DNA of 64,000 bases from UBA6136 sp044237765 (GCA_044237765.1 JBIIEQ010000004.1:10658-74657); one strand, 5' to 3'; shown: positions 53,476 to 61,029, counted from the stretch's first letter. Numbers and translations are program-made. The notes: generated by a model not told the origin, from the sequence alone.

Positions 53476-53730
53476 TCATGACGGCTCACCATCAATCAGC
53501 TTGCGGATATCCTCCGCCCGCCATGCAACCGTTCGTGCGCCCAGGCGGACTGGGGAGGGGAACCGGCCTGATTTGACTCCTGTGTGCCAGGTGGTACGGG
53601 AGACGGGATAAACCGCCAGGATGGACGGAAGCCTGACGAATCCAGTTTCCGGGATTGCCTTGGCCGTATACGTGGTGGGGGTGAATTTTCGCTTGCCGGA
53701 TTTATCCGGCGGTCTCGCGGTCGCTGCCAT
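53476..53730 (-). CDS. alpA: AlpA-family excisionase/transcriptional regulator
   Basis: It has 84 residues. The AlpA/MerR-like winged helix reads GFVRLPSILAVYPVSRTTWHTGVKSGRFPSPVRLGARTVAWRAEDIRKLI. AlpA proteins turn on integrase expression and excision in satellites and prophages. It lies between a basic protein gene and the main operon promoter. Two inverted repeats lie upstream of its start. Confidence 0.85.
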   Translation of the reverse strand: MAATARPPDKSGKRKFTPTTYTAKAIPETGFVRLPSILAVYPVSRTTWHTGVKSGRFPSPVRLGARTVAWRAEDIRKLIDGEPS

Positions 53731-53754
53731 GTTTGCACCTCATTGTGTGCTGTT

Positions 53755-53800
53755 GAACATGGCCGAATGTTCGAGTATGGATACCCTGATCCGTAGGGTA
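53755..53800 (-). promoter_or_regulatory. Two inverted repeats upstream of alpA
   Basis: GAACAT-N6-ATGTTC at 53755-53772 and TACCCT-N7-AGGGTA at 53782-53800. They begin 24 bp before the alpA start. Both are perfect in the arms and fit operator sites for a dimeric repressor. Confidence 0.45.
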
Positions 53801-53817
53801 CTGGAGAAAAATCGCGA

Positions 53818-54228
53818 TTACCCTTTTTTTGCCCGCGTCTTTACTATCTTTTCGATGGCATCAACACCCAGGCCATACATGCCGGTAAGTTCCTTGATGG
53901 CCATGTCCTTGGGGATTTCGCCGTATTTCAATTTACTTTGCTTCTTCAATCGCTGGAATGTGGCAAGTAATTGCCGGTAGTTGCCTCGAATAAAATCGTT
54001 GCGGCGACTCAGGCTGATAGAGTTTCGGTGTGGTTGCCGTTTGACCTTTTTGGCGAGTATGTCAGCGACGAATTCGCGGGCAAATGGTGGAATTGGTCGG
54101 CCATTTTTCAGGCCTTCCTCAATGGTTTGAGTTTTGCCGGTTTCGTGCCAATCAGTGATGGCCGCTTTCCAGAAGAAAATATCCGCGACGGTGCCGTGCT
54201 CGCACTCGATACAGCCTTTCATACGCAC
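53818..54228 (-). CDS. Hypothetical basic protein between int and alpA (136 aa)
   Basis: N-terminal CIECEHGTVADIFFWKAAITDW has two Cys. The middle is basic (ILAKKVKRQPHRNSISLSRRND) and the C-terminus is helical (RLKKQSKLKYGEIPKDMAIKELTGMYGLGVDAIEKIVKTRAKK), similar in style to a HTH or oligomerisation tail. Position next to alpA suggests a regulator. Family not recognised. Confidence 0.55.
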   Translation of the reverse strand: MRMKGCIECEHGTVADIFFWKAAITDWHETGKTQTIEEGLKNGRPIPPFAREFVADILAKKVKRQPHRNSISLSRRNDFIRGNYRQLLATFQRLKKQSKLKYGEIPKDMAIKELTGMYGLGVDAIEKIVKTRAKKG

Positions 54229-54312
54229 CTCTACGCATGGCGCCTCTGAAGATTCTCGCCAGCCGGTGAGGTGTACCGGCTTTTCGGGAGCTACCCTAGG
54301 CGAGCCATTTCA

Positions 54313-55524
54313 TTATATGGCCTTGCCTATTGGCACGACATTACTGTTGCTGTCCTTCAGCGTGTCCAAGTAATCGGCCCAGCTCTGCATCATGGCGACC
54401 CGCTCCTTCAGAAACTTGGTCCGGTTGTATGCGGCCCCCAGGGTATCGGGTACACGGTGGCTCAGCTGGTGCTCGATGACTTCCGGCTTGAAATGAAGCT
54501 GTTCAGCCAATAGGGTTCTGGCCATTGCCCGGAAACCATGCCCGACCATTTCCTCCTTGGGTATGCCAAGCCGCCTAAGTGCCGATAGGATGGTGTTGTC
54601 GCTCATGGGTCTGGTGGTCGTGCGTGATGACGGGAAAAGGTAGGTTCCCCGTCCAGTCAGCGGGTGCAGTTCCCGAAGAATGCTCACGGCCTGGTGAGCG
54701 AGAGGTACCAGATGATCCACCTTCGTTTTTGTTACAAGGAATCGCCAGGTCGCGGCGTCCAGGTCGATCTCCTCCCACTTGGCGTGACGTAGTTCGCCTG
54801 GTCGAACGAATACCAGCGGGGCCAGGCGCAATGCACAGGTGACGGGCAGTGTGCCGTGATAACCGTCGATCTGGCGGAGGAGTTCACCCACTCTGGCTGG
54901 ATCAGTGACGGCGGGAAAGTGCGTTTTCTTGGCTTGCGGCAAGGCTCCTCTTAGGTCTGGACAAGGATCGCGCTCGGCCCGCCCGGTAGCCACTGCAAAC
55001 CGCATGATCTGACTGATGGTGCACTTGGCTCGGTGTGCAGATTCGGTCGCGCCACGATGGGTCATGCGGCGAAGAATAGCCAGCACTTCCGGCCCGGTGA
55101 TATCCATCACGGGTCTGCTACCCAGCCAGGGGAAGATATCGCGCTCCAGTCGCGCCATGAGGTTGGCGGCGTGTTTGGGGGTGAGTTCATGCCGTTGCTG
55201 GTGCCACTCACGTGCCAGCACTTCAAAACTATTCGCGGCCCGGTCTGATCGGGTGGCCTTGGTCGCCTGTCGGTGGATGGATGGGTCGATACCATCGGCT
55301 AACTGCTTTCGGGCTTCATCACGGCGCTCACGGGCCAGCTTTAGCCCTACCTCCGGGTAGGTGCCCAACGACAAGCGTTTTTCCTTTCCATCGAATCGGT
55401 ACTTCAACCTCCACCACTTGCCACCATTCGGAGACACCTCCAGGTAGAGGCCTTTTTCGTCGGATAGCCGGTAAGCCTTGCCGGTGGGCTTGGCATTCTT
55501 GATGGTCGGGTCGTTGAGGGGCAT
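54313..55524 (-). CDS. int: Tyrosine site-specific integrase (tRNA-Ser targeting)
   Basis: It has 403 residues. The N-terminal DUF4102 arm-binding domain reads PLNDPTIKNAKPTGKAYRLSDEKGLYLEV. Catalytic residues: Arg in FVRPGELRHAKW near residue 245, HxxR in GHGFRAMARTLL, and Tyr in DTLGAAYNRTKFLKER near residue 380. It lies 166 bp from the tRNA 3' end, as usual for this family. Several GTTGCCCCCA boxes lie just upstream and may let it control itself. Confidence 0.94.
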   Translation of the reverse strand: MPLNDPTIKNAKPTGKAYRLSDEKGLYLEVSPNGGKWWRLKYRFDGKEKRLSLGTYPEVGLKLARERRDEARKQLADGIDPSIHRQATKATRSDRAANSFEVLAREWHQQRHELTPKHAANLMARLERDIFPWLGSRPVMDITGPEVLAILRRMTHRGATESAHRAKCTISQIMRFAVATGRAERDPCPDLRGALPQAKKTHFPAVTDPARVGELLRQIDGYHGTLPVTCALRLAPLVFVRPGELRHAKWEEIDLDAATWRFLVTKTKVDHLVPLAHQAVSILRELHPLTGRGTYLFPSSRTTTRPMSDNTILSALRRLGIPKEEMVGHGFRAMARTLLAEQLHFKPEVIEHQLSHRVPDTLGAAYNRTKFLKERVAMMQSWADYLDTLKDSNSNVVPIGKAI

Positions 55525-55525
55525 T

Positions 55526-55595
55526 TGGGGGCAACTGGTCTGGGGGCAGGTGGAGTTGCCCCCAATGTTGCCCCCAGGTTTGGGGGCATGTCAAC
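55526..55595. repeat. Cluster of GTTGCCCCCA boxes at the right end
   Basis: Includes the 26-bp repeat copy at 55551-55576 (two direct boxes), one perfect inverted box TGGGGGCAAC near 55527, and two shorter TGGGGGCA copies. These are likely arm sites for integrase or AlpA; they also overlap the int promoter region. Confidence 0.65.
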
Positions 55596-55689
55596 GAATC
55601 CGGCTGCATTTCGTTGAACAACAAAAAAGGCCGGAACCGTTGATTTATCTAGGTTTCCGGCCTTCTTTGGCTGTCTTTGAATGCTTTAT

Positions 55690-55782
55690 TGGCGGAGAGG
55701 GAGGGATTCGAACCCTCGTGCCGGGTTTCCCCGACCATCCGATTTCGAGTCGGCGCCGTTATGACCGCTTCGGTACCTCTCC
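55690..55782 (-). tRNA. serU-like: tRNA-Ser (anticodon CGA)
   Basis: Minus-strand cloverleaf with long variable arm: acceptor GGAGAGG / CCTCTCC, discriminator G, encoded CCA (plus-strand TGG at 55690-55692), anticodon loop CTCGAAA with CGA (plus 55745-55747), T-loop GGTTCGAATCC. Its 3' end is the right att site of island 1, so the gene is kept intact by the insertion. Confidence 0.95.
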
Positions 55783-55850
55783 TTCGTCTGGGCGCTGATT
55801 GTATCCCAAACCCTGCTGCTTGAGTTCGATGAGTAGATCTGACTCAGGGC

Positions 55851-56309
55851 TTAACGGCGCGCCAGGAAGAATGCCCGAAGTTGGGCGCTACATACGTCGC
55901 CGAGTACGCCTCCCGTCACCTCGATGCGATGATTCAGGAACTCGGCGTCGGCCAGTTGCAGGATGCTGCCCGCCGCGCCGCGCTTGGGGTCGGTGGCGCC
56001 GTAGACGATCCGTCGGACCCGGGCATGGCTGATCGCGCCCATGCACATGACGCAGGGTTCCAGGGTCACGTATAGCGTGGTGTCGATCAGCCGGTAATTT
56101 TCCAGCACCGGCCCCGCCGCCCGCAGTGCGATGATTTCGGCATGCGCCGTGGGGTCATGCGTCGCGATGGGCCGGTTCCAGCCCTCGGCCACGATGCGGT
56201 CGGCGAGCACCAGCACCGCGCCCACTGGTACTTCGCCTGCACCCCGCGCCCGCTCGGCCAGTTCCAGCGCATGGCGCATCCAGTATTCATCCCCTGCGAA
56301 CGGCTCCAT
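55851..56309 (-). CDS. tadA: tRNA-specific adenosine deaminase
   Basis: Makes inosine at the tRNA-Arg wobble position. Zinc motifs THDPTAHAEIIAL and LEPCVMCMGAISHAR are complete. It has about 152 residues from ATG 56309; an in-frame TTG at 56336 would extend it. It stands between the two islands, only 44 bp from the guaA remnant that bounds island 2. Ancestrally it was probably directly downstream of guaA. Confidence 0.95.
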   Translation of the reverse strand: MEPFAGDEYWMRHALELAERARGAGEVPVGAVLVLADRIVAEGWNRPIATHDPTAHAEIIALRAAGPVLENYRLIDTTLYVTLEPCVMCMGAISHARVRRIVYGATDPKRGAAGSILQLADAEFLNHRIEVTGGVLGDVCSAQLRAFFLARR

Positions 56310-56346
56310 GTGGCGGTGGAATTCAGTCGCGCCCAAGCGGCTCGGA

Positions 56347-56394
56347 CGGTTTGCCGGGGACTTCGTTGATCATGCGGCGGGCGACGAGGTCAAG
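56347..56394 (-). pseudogene. Duplicate of the guaA 3' end (island-2 boundary)
   Basis: Bases 56353-56394 match the functional guaA at 62403-62444 at 39 of 42 positions. The translation LDLVARRMINEVPGKP parallels GuaA LDLISRRIINEVPG...GKP. A gap of about 29 bp between two TGCCGG copies explains the missing residues. The changes (VA for IS, M for I) suggest it came from another allele. It is best explained as the far attachment site of an element that used the guaA 3' end. Confidence 0.75.
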
Positions 56395-56559
56395 CAAACC
56401 GCCGGACCGGCGAGCCTCCTGCTTGAGCGCGGCCACGGCGGCCAGAGGTAGGGTTTCCAGGCGTTTGTTCATGCGGTTGGATAACTCGGCGGAGGAGGGG
56501 TTCGGGCTGGGCATTATCCGGGAATTGCGCTGGCGGGGGCAATTTTGGGAACATCCGTA

Positions 56560-57014
56560 AACACTCCATCAAACGCATGCCAGTGCCGTATAACAATCTG
56601 GCCATCAGTGCATGCGTACCCTCCATACCGTCCAGTACCCGGTATACCTCGGCTGGCGTCAACACGGTCGGTCATCGTTGTGGCCGCTTGGCCCGCACCA
56701 CCTCGTCTAGCCAGGGAAGATCGACGCCCAGTACTTGCTTGTTAAAGAAACAGTAACGCAGCCAGCGCCTGACCTTGAGTTGAGGCGGAAACCCGCCCCT
56801 GAACGGCCGGGGCGGACAGGAAGTCCTCCACTTCCTTGGGTCCCAGTTCCCGCGGATGGCACTTGCCATGAAAGTCAATGTACCGCTTGGTCCGGTGGAT
56901 GTAAGCTTGCCCGGTACGGAGACGGTAATGCCGTAAACGCAGCGCCTCCCGCATCTGGTCCAGAAAGCGAGGTGGCTTTGAGGAGGGATCATTCATGGCG
57001 GAGGAAGCGAGCAT
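56560..57014 (-). pseudogene. intI: Integron integrase pseudogene (intI)
   Basis: Starts KPPRFLDQMREALRLRHYRLRTGQAYIHRTKRYIDFHGK, the classic IntI N-terminus. A frameshift near 56750 moves the reading from ALAALLFL into VLGVDLPWLDEVVRAKRPQR; then an in-frame TGA at 56672-56674; then LTPAEVYRVLDGMEGTHALMARLLYGTGMRLMECLR, where similarity ends near 56560. The second half, including the HxxR and Tyr catalytic residues, is deleted. The gene cannot work, so the array is frozen unless another IntI acts. Confidence 0.88.
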
Positions 57015-57102
57015 GTTACATGGCGTTTCGTTATGTTACGCTGCAGTCACCGTGCAGTCGAATTGACGTTAGGCCACACAGAACGCACCGTCCCTCTTCC
57101 CC
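57015..57102 (+). other. attI side of the integron
   Basis: The core box GTTAGGC at 57068-57074 lies between intI (divergent) and the first cassette, 29 bp before its start codon. This is the place of attI and of the cassette promoter, though no good -35/-10 is evident. Confidence 0.6.
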
Positions 57103-57573
57103 ATGCGTATCGAAGTCGACGACCTCTCCCGCGCCCAGGTTCATGCCCTGCTTGAAGAGCATCTGGCGAACATGTACGAGCTTTCACCACCGGAACAAGT
57201 CTTCGCACTGGATCTGAACAAACTTCGAGCGAAGGACATCACTTTCTGGACCGTCTGGGATGAACAGGTGCTTCTGGGCTGTGGCGCGTTGAAGGAACTC
57301 ACGCCGACTCACGGCGAGATCAAGTCCATGCGCACACCAGCAGCTGCACGCGGTAGGGGTGCAGGCCGCGCCGTACTCCAGCACATCATCTTGGAAGCGC
57401 AGCAACGTAGCTACACGAAACTCAGCCTCGAGACCGGAACACACGCTGCTTTTCAACCGGCTCACAACCTCTATCGCAGCAAAGGTTTCGTCATGTCGGG
57501 TCCGTTCGGCAGCTACCTACCAAACGAGCACAGCGTATTCATGGAGCTTCGGCTCAGTGGCAGTGTGGCCTAA
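57103..57573 (+). CDS. GNAT family N-acetyltransferase (cassette 1)
   Basis: It has 156 residues. The GNAT motif A acetyl-CoA loop is IKSMRTPAAARGRGAGRAVLQHII; AFQPAHNLYRSKGF is motif B. Many integron cassettes carry such acetyltransferases, some for antibiotics; nothing here identifies the acceptor. The stop TAA lies inside the R'' box of the attC, typical for cassettes. Confidence 0.85.
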   Translation: MRIEVDDLSRAQVHALLEEHLANMYELSPPEQVFALDLNKLRAKDITFWTVWDEQVLLGCGALKELTPTHGEIKSMRTPAAARGRGAGRAVLQHIILEAQQRSYTKLSLETGTHAAFQPAHNLYRSKGFVMSGPFGSYLPNEHSVFMELRLSGSVA

Positions 57574-57696
57574 CCCCTCGCTCAAGCGGAGCGCCAACGG
57601 CAGGCCACCAGGCCCGGGCCGGTGGTACGCGGTACATTTTCACCGTCCCGGGCCTGGTGGCCTGCCGTTGTCACCCGGTTAGCTCGAACGTTAGAT
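57568..57696 (+). repeat. attC site 1
   Basis: R'' GCCTAAC (57568-57574) and R' GTTAGAT (57690-57696), 129 bp. The centre is a perfect 23-bp inverted repeat (57596-57618 with 57647-57669), long even for attC. Confidence 0.85.
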
Positions 57697-57710
57697 GACG
57701 GAGGCACCTC

Positions 57711-58661
57711 GTGGCATACTCGTTTCGAATTCGATTTAATCGCTCCCCCACGGACACGATTCAATGTGCTGAAAATGAGTTATCCGTGTCGGTGGCTGAC
57801 AAGCGGTTGTCTATCGTTCTGCGCGCACGCCAAGATGATTTGCCGATTCGGGACTCAGATCAATTGGCGCTGGTCGGCTCCGGCTACGAAACTGAAAACG
57901 ATGCAAACACTGCCGGTTCGCGATTACAAGATGCATTGATGGTGGCTCTTGCCAGAGTTCGCGTTGGCGCCGATTTTGGCCATCGCGCGGCAAAAGGGAT
58001 GTTTACGCATCACGGGTTGAAGTGGGTTGAGGAACAGATCGGGCAAAGAGTTCTGAACAATATCCACGGTCTGATGGTCTTTCAGTCAGAGCCAAAACCA
58101 CGTTTTGCGTCGACAAACGCTCAAATGACTCGTGGAGCGAGCCCGGAGATATTTATGGCTGCTTTCACGCAGGCCATCACTCTCCAACCACAAATCTCTG
58201 AACGTGATTTGTTGGCCTATACGCTATTTAACGCTTCGTTCTTCCAACCTACTGCGGATAGCCGCTTTCTGCTGCTTGTCATGTCCATCGAGGCGCTGAT
58301 TGAGCCAGCCCTTCGGTCGTCTGATGCGCAAAATCACGTGGCGTCGTTAATCGAGCAAACAAAATCTTCATCGCTTCCGGTTAAAGAACGCAATTCAATT
58401 CTCGGTTCATTGCGCTTGCTTCGTCGGGAGTCAATAAATCAAGCCGGTAAGCGTTTTACAGCCGAGCGACTGGGGGGCAGAGTGTACGGAGATAGAACCG
58501 CTCCGGATTTTTTCAGTTATTGCTACCAGATGCGAAGCAACCTTGTTCATGGAAATCTTCCGGTGCCAACATTCGAGGAAGTGGGCGGAGTAGCGGCAAC
58601 ACTAGAAGTTTTCGTTTCCGATCTATTGACAGGTCCGGTTCTTGGATACCCAGCGCAATGA
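57711..58661 (+). CDS. HEPN-like (Apea-type) protein (cassette 2)
   Basis: It has 316 residues from GTG 57711. The C-terminal part has the HEPN pattern RFLLLVMSIEALIEPAL and YQMRSNLVHGNLP, the latter giving an R-x4-H motif of HEPN RNases. The N-terminal half is of unknown fold. HEPN proteins often act as toxins or anti-phage RNases. No antitoxin partner is seen in the cassette. Confidence 0.65.
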   Translation: MAYSFRIRFNRSPTDTIQCAENELSVSVADKRLSIVLRARQDDLPIRDSDQLALVGSGYETENDANTAGSRLQDALMVALARVRVGADFGHRAAKGMFTHHGLKWVEEQIGQRVLNNIHGLMVFQSEPKPRFASTNAQMTRGASPEIFMAAFTQAITLQPQISERDLLAYTLFNASFFQPTADSRFLLLVMSIEALIEPALRSSDAQNHVASLIEQTKSSSLPVKERNSILGSLRLLRRESINQAGKRFTAERLGGRVYGDRTAPDFFSYCYQMRSNLVHGNLPVPTFEEVGGVAATLEVFVSDLLTGPVLGYPAQ

Positions 58662-58671
58662 ACCATCTGTC

Positions 58672-58737
58672 ATCTAACATTGCGCTCAACCGGACCAGCG
58701 CAAAAGGCCGCGCAGACCGGTTAGCTTCACGTTAGCC
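58672..58737 (+). repeat. attC site 2
   Basis: R'' ATCTAAC (58672-58678) and R' GTTAGCC (58731-58737) with CTCAACCGGACC / ACCGGTTAGCTTCAC inner arms; 66 bp. Confidence 0.8.
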
Positions 58738-58756
58738 CTACCTCGGTATTTGCACT

Positions 58757-59308
58757 ATGGATATTCGATTTCTTTCAAGCAACGAACACAAGATCCTCGA
58801 GGTAGGGGCAATCCTAGGTCCTGTCGGAGTGCATATTGTCCCTGCTTCAATCAAGATCGAGGAAATCCAAACGGAGGATGTTCAGCGCTTGGTAAGAGAT
58901 AAAGTCTTGAAGGCATTCGAGCAGATCGGGCGGCCAGTGTTCGTTGAACATACTGGTTTGCACTTACCAGGCCTAAATGGACTGCCTGGTGGCCTGACTC
59001 AAATTTTTTGGGATCGACTGCAAGCCGATTCTTTCGTCTCCCTTGTGAAAAACCTTGGTAGCCGCCTAGTAACGGCAAAGACCGTCATCGGCTACTGTGA
59101 TTCGCGGACTATTCATTACTTCGAGGGGGAGGTTTCTGGCACTGTGCCAGATGCCCCCGCTGGCCCACGAGATTTCCAGTGGGATTGTGTTTTTGTGCCT
59201 GACGGGTTCTCACAAACATTCGCAGAACTCGGAAACAAGAAAAACGACATTTCTATGCGCCGCAAAGCGCTTGACCAATTTGCTGCGTTTCTTCGCGGGG
59301 GGAAGTAA
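58757..59308 (+). CDS. HAM1/RdgB-like non-canonical purine NTP pyrophosphatase (cassette 3, KomB-like)
   Basis: It has 183 residues. HAM1 fold landmarks: FLSSNEHKILEVGAIL (for TGNxxK), VFVEHTGLHLPGLNGLPGGL (for EDTGL...PG), FQWDCVFVPDGFSQTFAEL, KKNDISMRRKALDQF. Normal RdgB removes dITP/XTP. The EDTG motif reads EHTG here, so an Asp in the active site is His and hydrolysis may be reduced. The stop shares one base with the SIR2 start (TAATG), so the two proteins are made together. Confidence 0.85.
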   Translation: MDIRFLSSNEHKILEVGAILGPVGVHIVPASIKIEEIQTEDVQRLVRDKVLKAFEQIGRPVFVEHTGLHLPGLNGLPGGLTQIFWDRLQADSFVSLVKNLGSRLVTAKTVIGYCDSRTIHYFEGEVSGTVPDAPAGPRDFQWDCVFVPDGFSQTFAELGNKKNDISMRRKALDQFAAFLRGGK

Positions 59309-60096
59309 TGGATCAGCTAATTCAAGCCTATCGCGCCAAGCGCCTAATTCTCTTCGTTGGCGCCGGTGTTTCCATGGGGCTTGGCCTTCCGTCTTGGCGC
59401 CAATTGGTAGACCACATGGCCAAAGAGCTCGACTTCGATCCCGACATATATCGAACCTTCGGGAGCGATTGGACTCTTGCTGAGTTCTATCGCATCAGTA
59501 AAGGACAAATCGGCCCGCTCAGAAGCTGGATGGATCGGGAATGGCATGCGTCATCGACGGACATATCGAAATCGCGTATCCATGAGTTGATAGCCACTTC
59601 TGACTTCGATCTTATCTACACCACGAACTACGACCGATGGATTGAACGTGCCTTTGATCACCACAAGAAGCCCTATTCAAAGATCGCTAACGTTGGTGAT
59701 CTCTCGTCGATAGCAAAGGACAAAACTCAGATAGTCAAATTTCATGGCGATTTCGACGATGACACTTCTATTGTCCTAGACGAGACAAGTTACTTTGAGC
59801 GACTTGAATTCGAGTCTCCATTGGACATCAAGCTACGTTCCGATGTGCTTGGTCGATCCGTATTGTTCATTGGCTACAGCCTTGACGACATCAACATCAG
59901 GTATCTCTTCTATCGCCTAGCGAATCTGTGGAAAAAGTCCGCTAGGGGTGCCCCGCAACCAATGTCGTATATTTTTTCCCCGAAGCCCAATCCAGTACAG
60001 CAGGCCGCACTTGCACAATGGAACATTGAGATGATCTCTGCAGCGGTGGATGACCCAGGCAAAGCTTTGGTCGAACTCTTGGAGCAATTGAGATGA
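59308..60096 (+). CDS. SIR2-family NAD(P)ase-like effector (cassette 3, KomC-like)
   Basis: It has 262 residues, the SIR2_2 type. Motifs: LFVGAGVSMGLGLPSW (NAD-binding), DLIYTTNYDRWIERAF, VKFHGDFDDD (catalytic His) and VLFIGYSLDDINIRYLF. Such domains deplete NAD in several anti-phage systems. The pair HAM1-like + SIR2 is the KomB-KomC pair of the Kongming system, as I know it; the KomA deaminase is not found in the cassette. Confidence 0.87.
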   Translation: MDQLIQAYRAKRLILFVGAGVSMGLGLPSWRQLVDHMAKELDFDPDIYRTFGSDWTLAEFYRISKGQIGPLRSWMDREWHASSTDISKSRIHELIATSDFDLIYTTNYDRWIERAFDHHKKPYSKIANVGDLSSIAKDKTQIVKFHGDFDDDTSIVLDETSYFERLEFESPLDIKLRSDVLGRSVLFIGYSLDDINIRYLFYRLANLWKKSARGAPQPMSYIFSPKPNPVQQAALAQWNIEMISAAVDDPGKALVELLEQLR

Positions 60097-60100
60097 CGAG

Positions 60101-60153
60101 GGCTAACACTGCGGTGCAGGGGAAGATTCCGCTGCGCGATTAAGCCGTTAACC
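60101..60153 (+). repeat. attC site 3
   Basis: R'' GGCTAAC (60101-60107) and R' GTTAACC (60147-60153, one base off GTTRRRY), with CTGCGGTGCAG and CTGCGCG inner arms; 53 bp, short but typical in shape. Confidence 0.7.
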
Positions 60154-60180
60154 CTTCGATACTTTAGGCTGGAGACATTC

Positions 60181-61029
60181 ATGCACGAGACAATCGCAGT
60201 AGTGTTTGACTTTGACGACACCCTTGCACCCGACAGTACATCTGGCTATTTGAGCCAAGCTGGAATAGCTGACCTCACTTCCTTTTGGAAGAAGGATGTT
60301 GCCACCTTGACAGAAGACGACTGGGACCCAGTTCCTGCTTATCTGTACAAAATGATAGAAGCCTCACAGACGAAGCGTGTACACAAGATTACGAAAGAAA
60401 GCCTTGTCGAGTGGGGAAAGCGCCTGCCACTACATGAAGGTGTCTCTGAACTATTTGCAAGATTAAAAAAAGTTGCAAAGGATGCAAATCCAAGGGCGAA
60501 CCTAGAGTTCTATCTCATCAGTAGCGGCATTGGCGACATCCTCCGCAGCACTCCCATTGCAAATGAATTTACCGACATATGGGCATCTGAGTTCGCCTAC
60601 GGAGCAGATGGTGGAATCAGTTTTCCAAAGAAGATCGTCAGCTTCACAGACAAAACACGGTATCTATTCCATATTCAAAAGGGACTAATTGGTCCTCAGG
60701 CGCGAGGCAAGCCCTTTGATGTGAACAAAAAGCTGAAGCCAGAGCAAATTCGGATACCCATCGATCACATGATCTTCGTCGGTGACGGCTATACAGACAT
60801 ACCATGCTTCTCTCTGGTCAAGAAAGATGGCGGGGTATCAATTGCCGTTTTCGACAAGACTCATGGTGAAAAATGGGGGAGTGCATACCAATTCGTTCAT
60901 GACGGAAGGGTTAGCAATCTTCTGTCTGCAAACTACTCTGAACATTCTGATCTATCGATATTCTTAGGCATGGCTGTTAAGAAGCTCGCGACTGATATTG
61001 CGGTGTCAAGTGGTACATATCAGGGCTAA
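60181..61029 (+). CDS. HAD-superfamily phosphatase (cassette 4)
   Basis: It has 282 residues. HAD motif I DFDDTLAPDS, motif II ISSG, Lys region and motif III VGDGYTDIPCF are intact. The cap lies between residues 15 and 110. It is a single-gene cassette with the TAA stop inside the following R''. Substrate unknown. Some defence loci use HAD phosphatases, but there is no direct sign here. Confidence 0.85.
   Translation: MHETIAVVFDFDDTLAPDSTSGYLSQAGIADLTSFWKKDVATLTEDDWDPVPAYLYKMIEASQTKRVHKITKESLVEWGKRLPLHEGVSELFARLKKVAKDANPRANLEFYLISSGIGDILRSTPIANEFTDIWASEFAYGADGGISFPKKIVSFTDKTRYLFHIQKGLIGPQARGKPFDVNKKLKPEQIRIPIDHMIFVGDGYTDIPCFSLVKKDGGVSIAVFDKTHGEKWGSAYQFVHDGRVSNLLSANYSEHSDLSIFLGMAVKKLATDIAVSSGTYQG

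Larger units (their letters stand above)
44982..55703. mobile_element. Integrative phage-satellite-like element in tRNA-Ser(CGA)
   Basis: The element is about 10.7 kb and is bounded by TGGCGGAGAGGGAG at 44982-44995 and at 55690-55703, the latter being the 3' end (with CCA) of tRNA-Ser. All genes run toward the left end on the minus strand. Order from the tRNA: integrase, basic protein, AlpA, tail-chaperone-like protein, small membrane protein, DUF3987 primase/helicase, Cys-rich protein, SSB, helical protein, cosN-like site, terS-like protein, three small proteins around a HK97-type capsid protein, then small coupled ORFs. There is no portal, protease, large terminase, tail or lysis gene. This matches phage satellites of the PICI/cfPICI kind better than a prophage. 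Confidence 0.8.

Noticed and set aside
53222..53479. N-terminal extension of the tail-chaperone-like protein
   Set aside because: The extra frame covers the candidate promoter and leader terminator, and the strong AGGAGG supports the start at 53221.
45053..55576. The 26-bp repeats as the recombination (att) core
   Set aside because: They lie inside the element; the tRNA 3'-end repeat outside them is the normal core for this integrase family.
55851..56309. TadA as the missing deaminase (KomA) of the HAM1-SIR2 pair
   Set aside because: It has all the marks of the housekeeping tRNA deaminase and lies outside the cassette array; KomA belongs to a different (adenosine deaminase) family.
56323..56514. 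A 63-codon gene on the minus strand
   Set aside because: Its C-terminal part is the decayed guaA 3' end and its N-terminal part overlaps the end of the broken intI region; it is a chance open frame.
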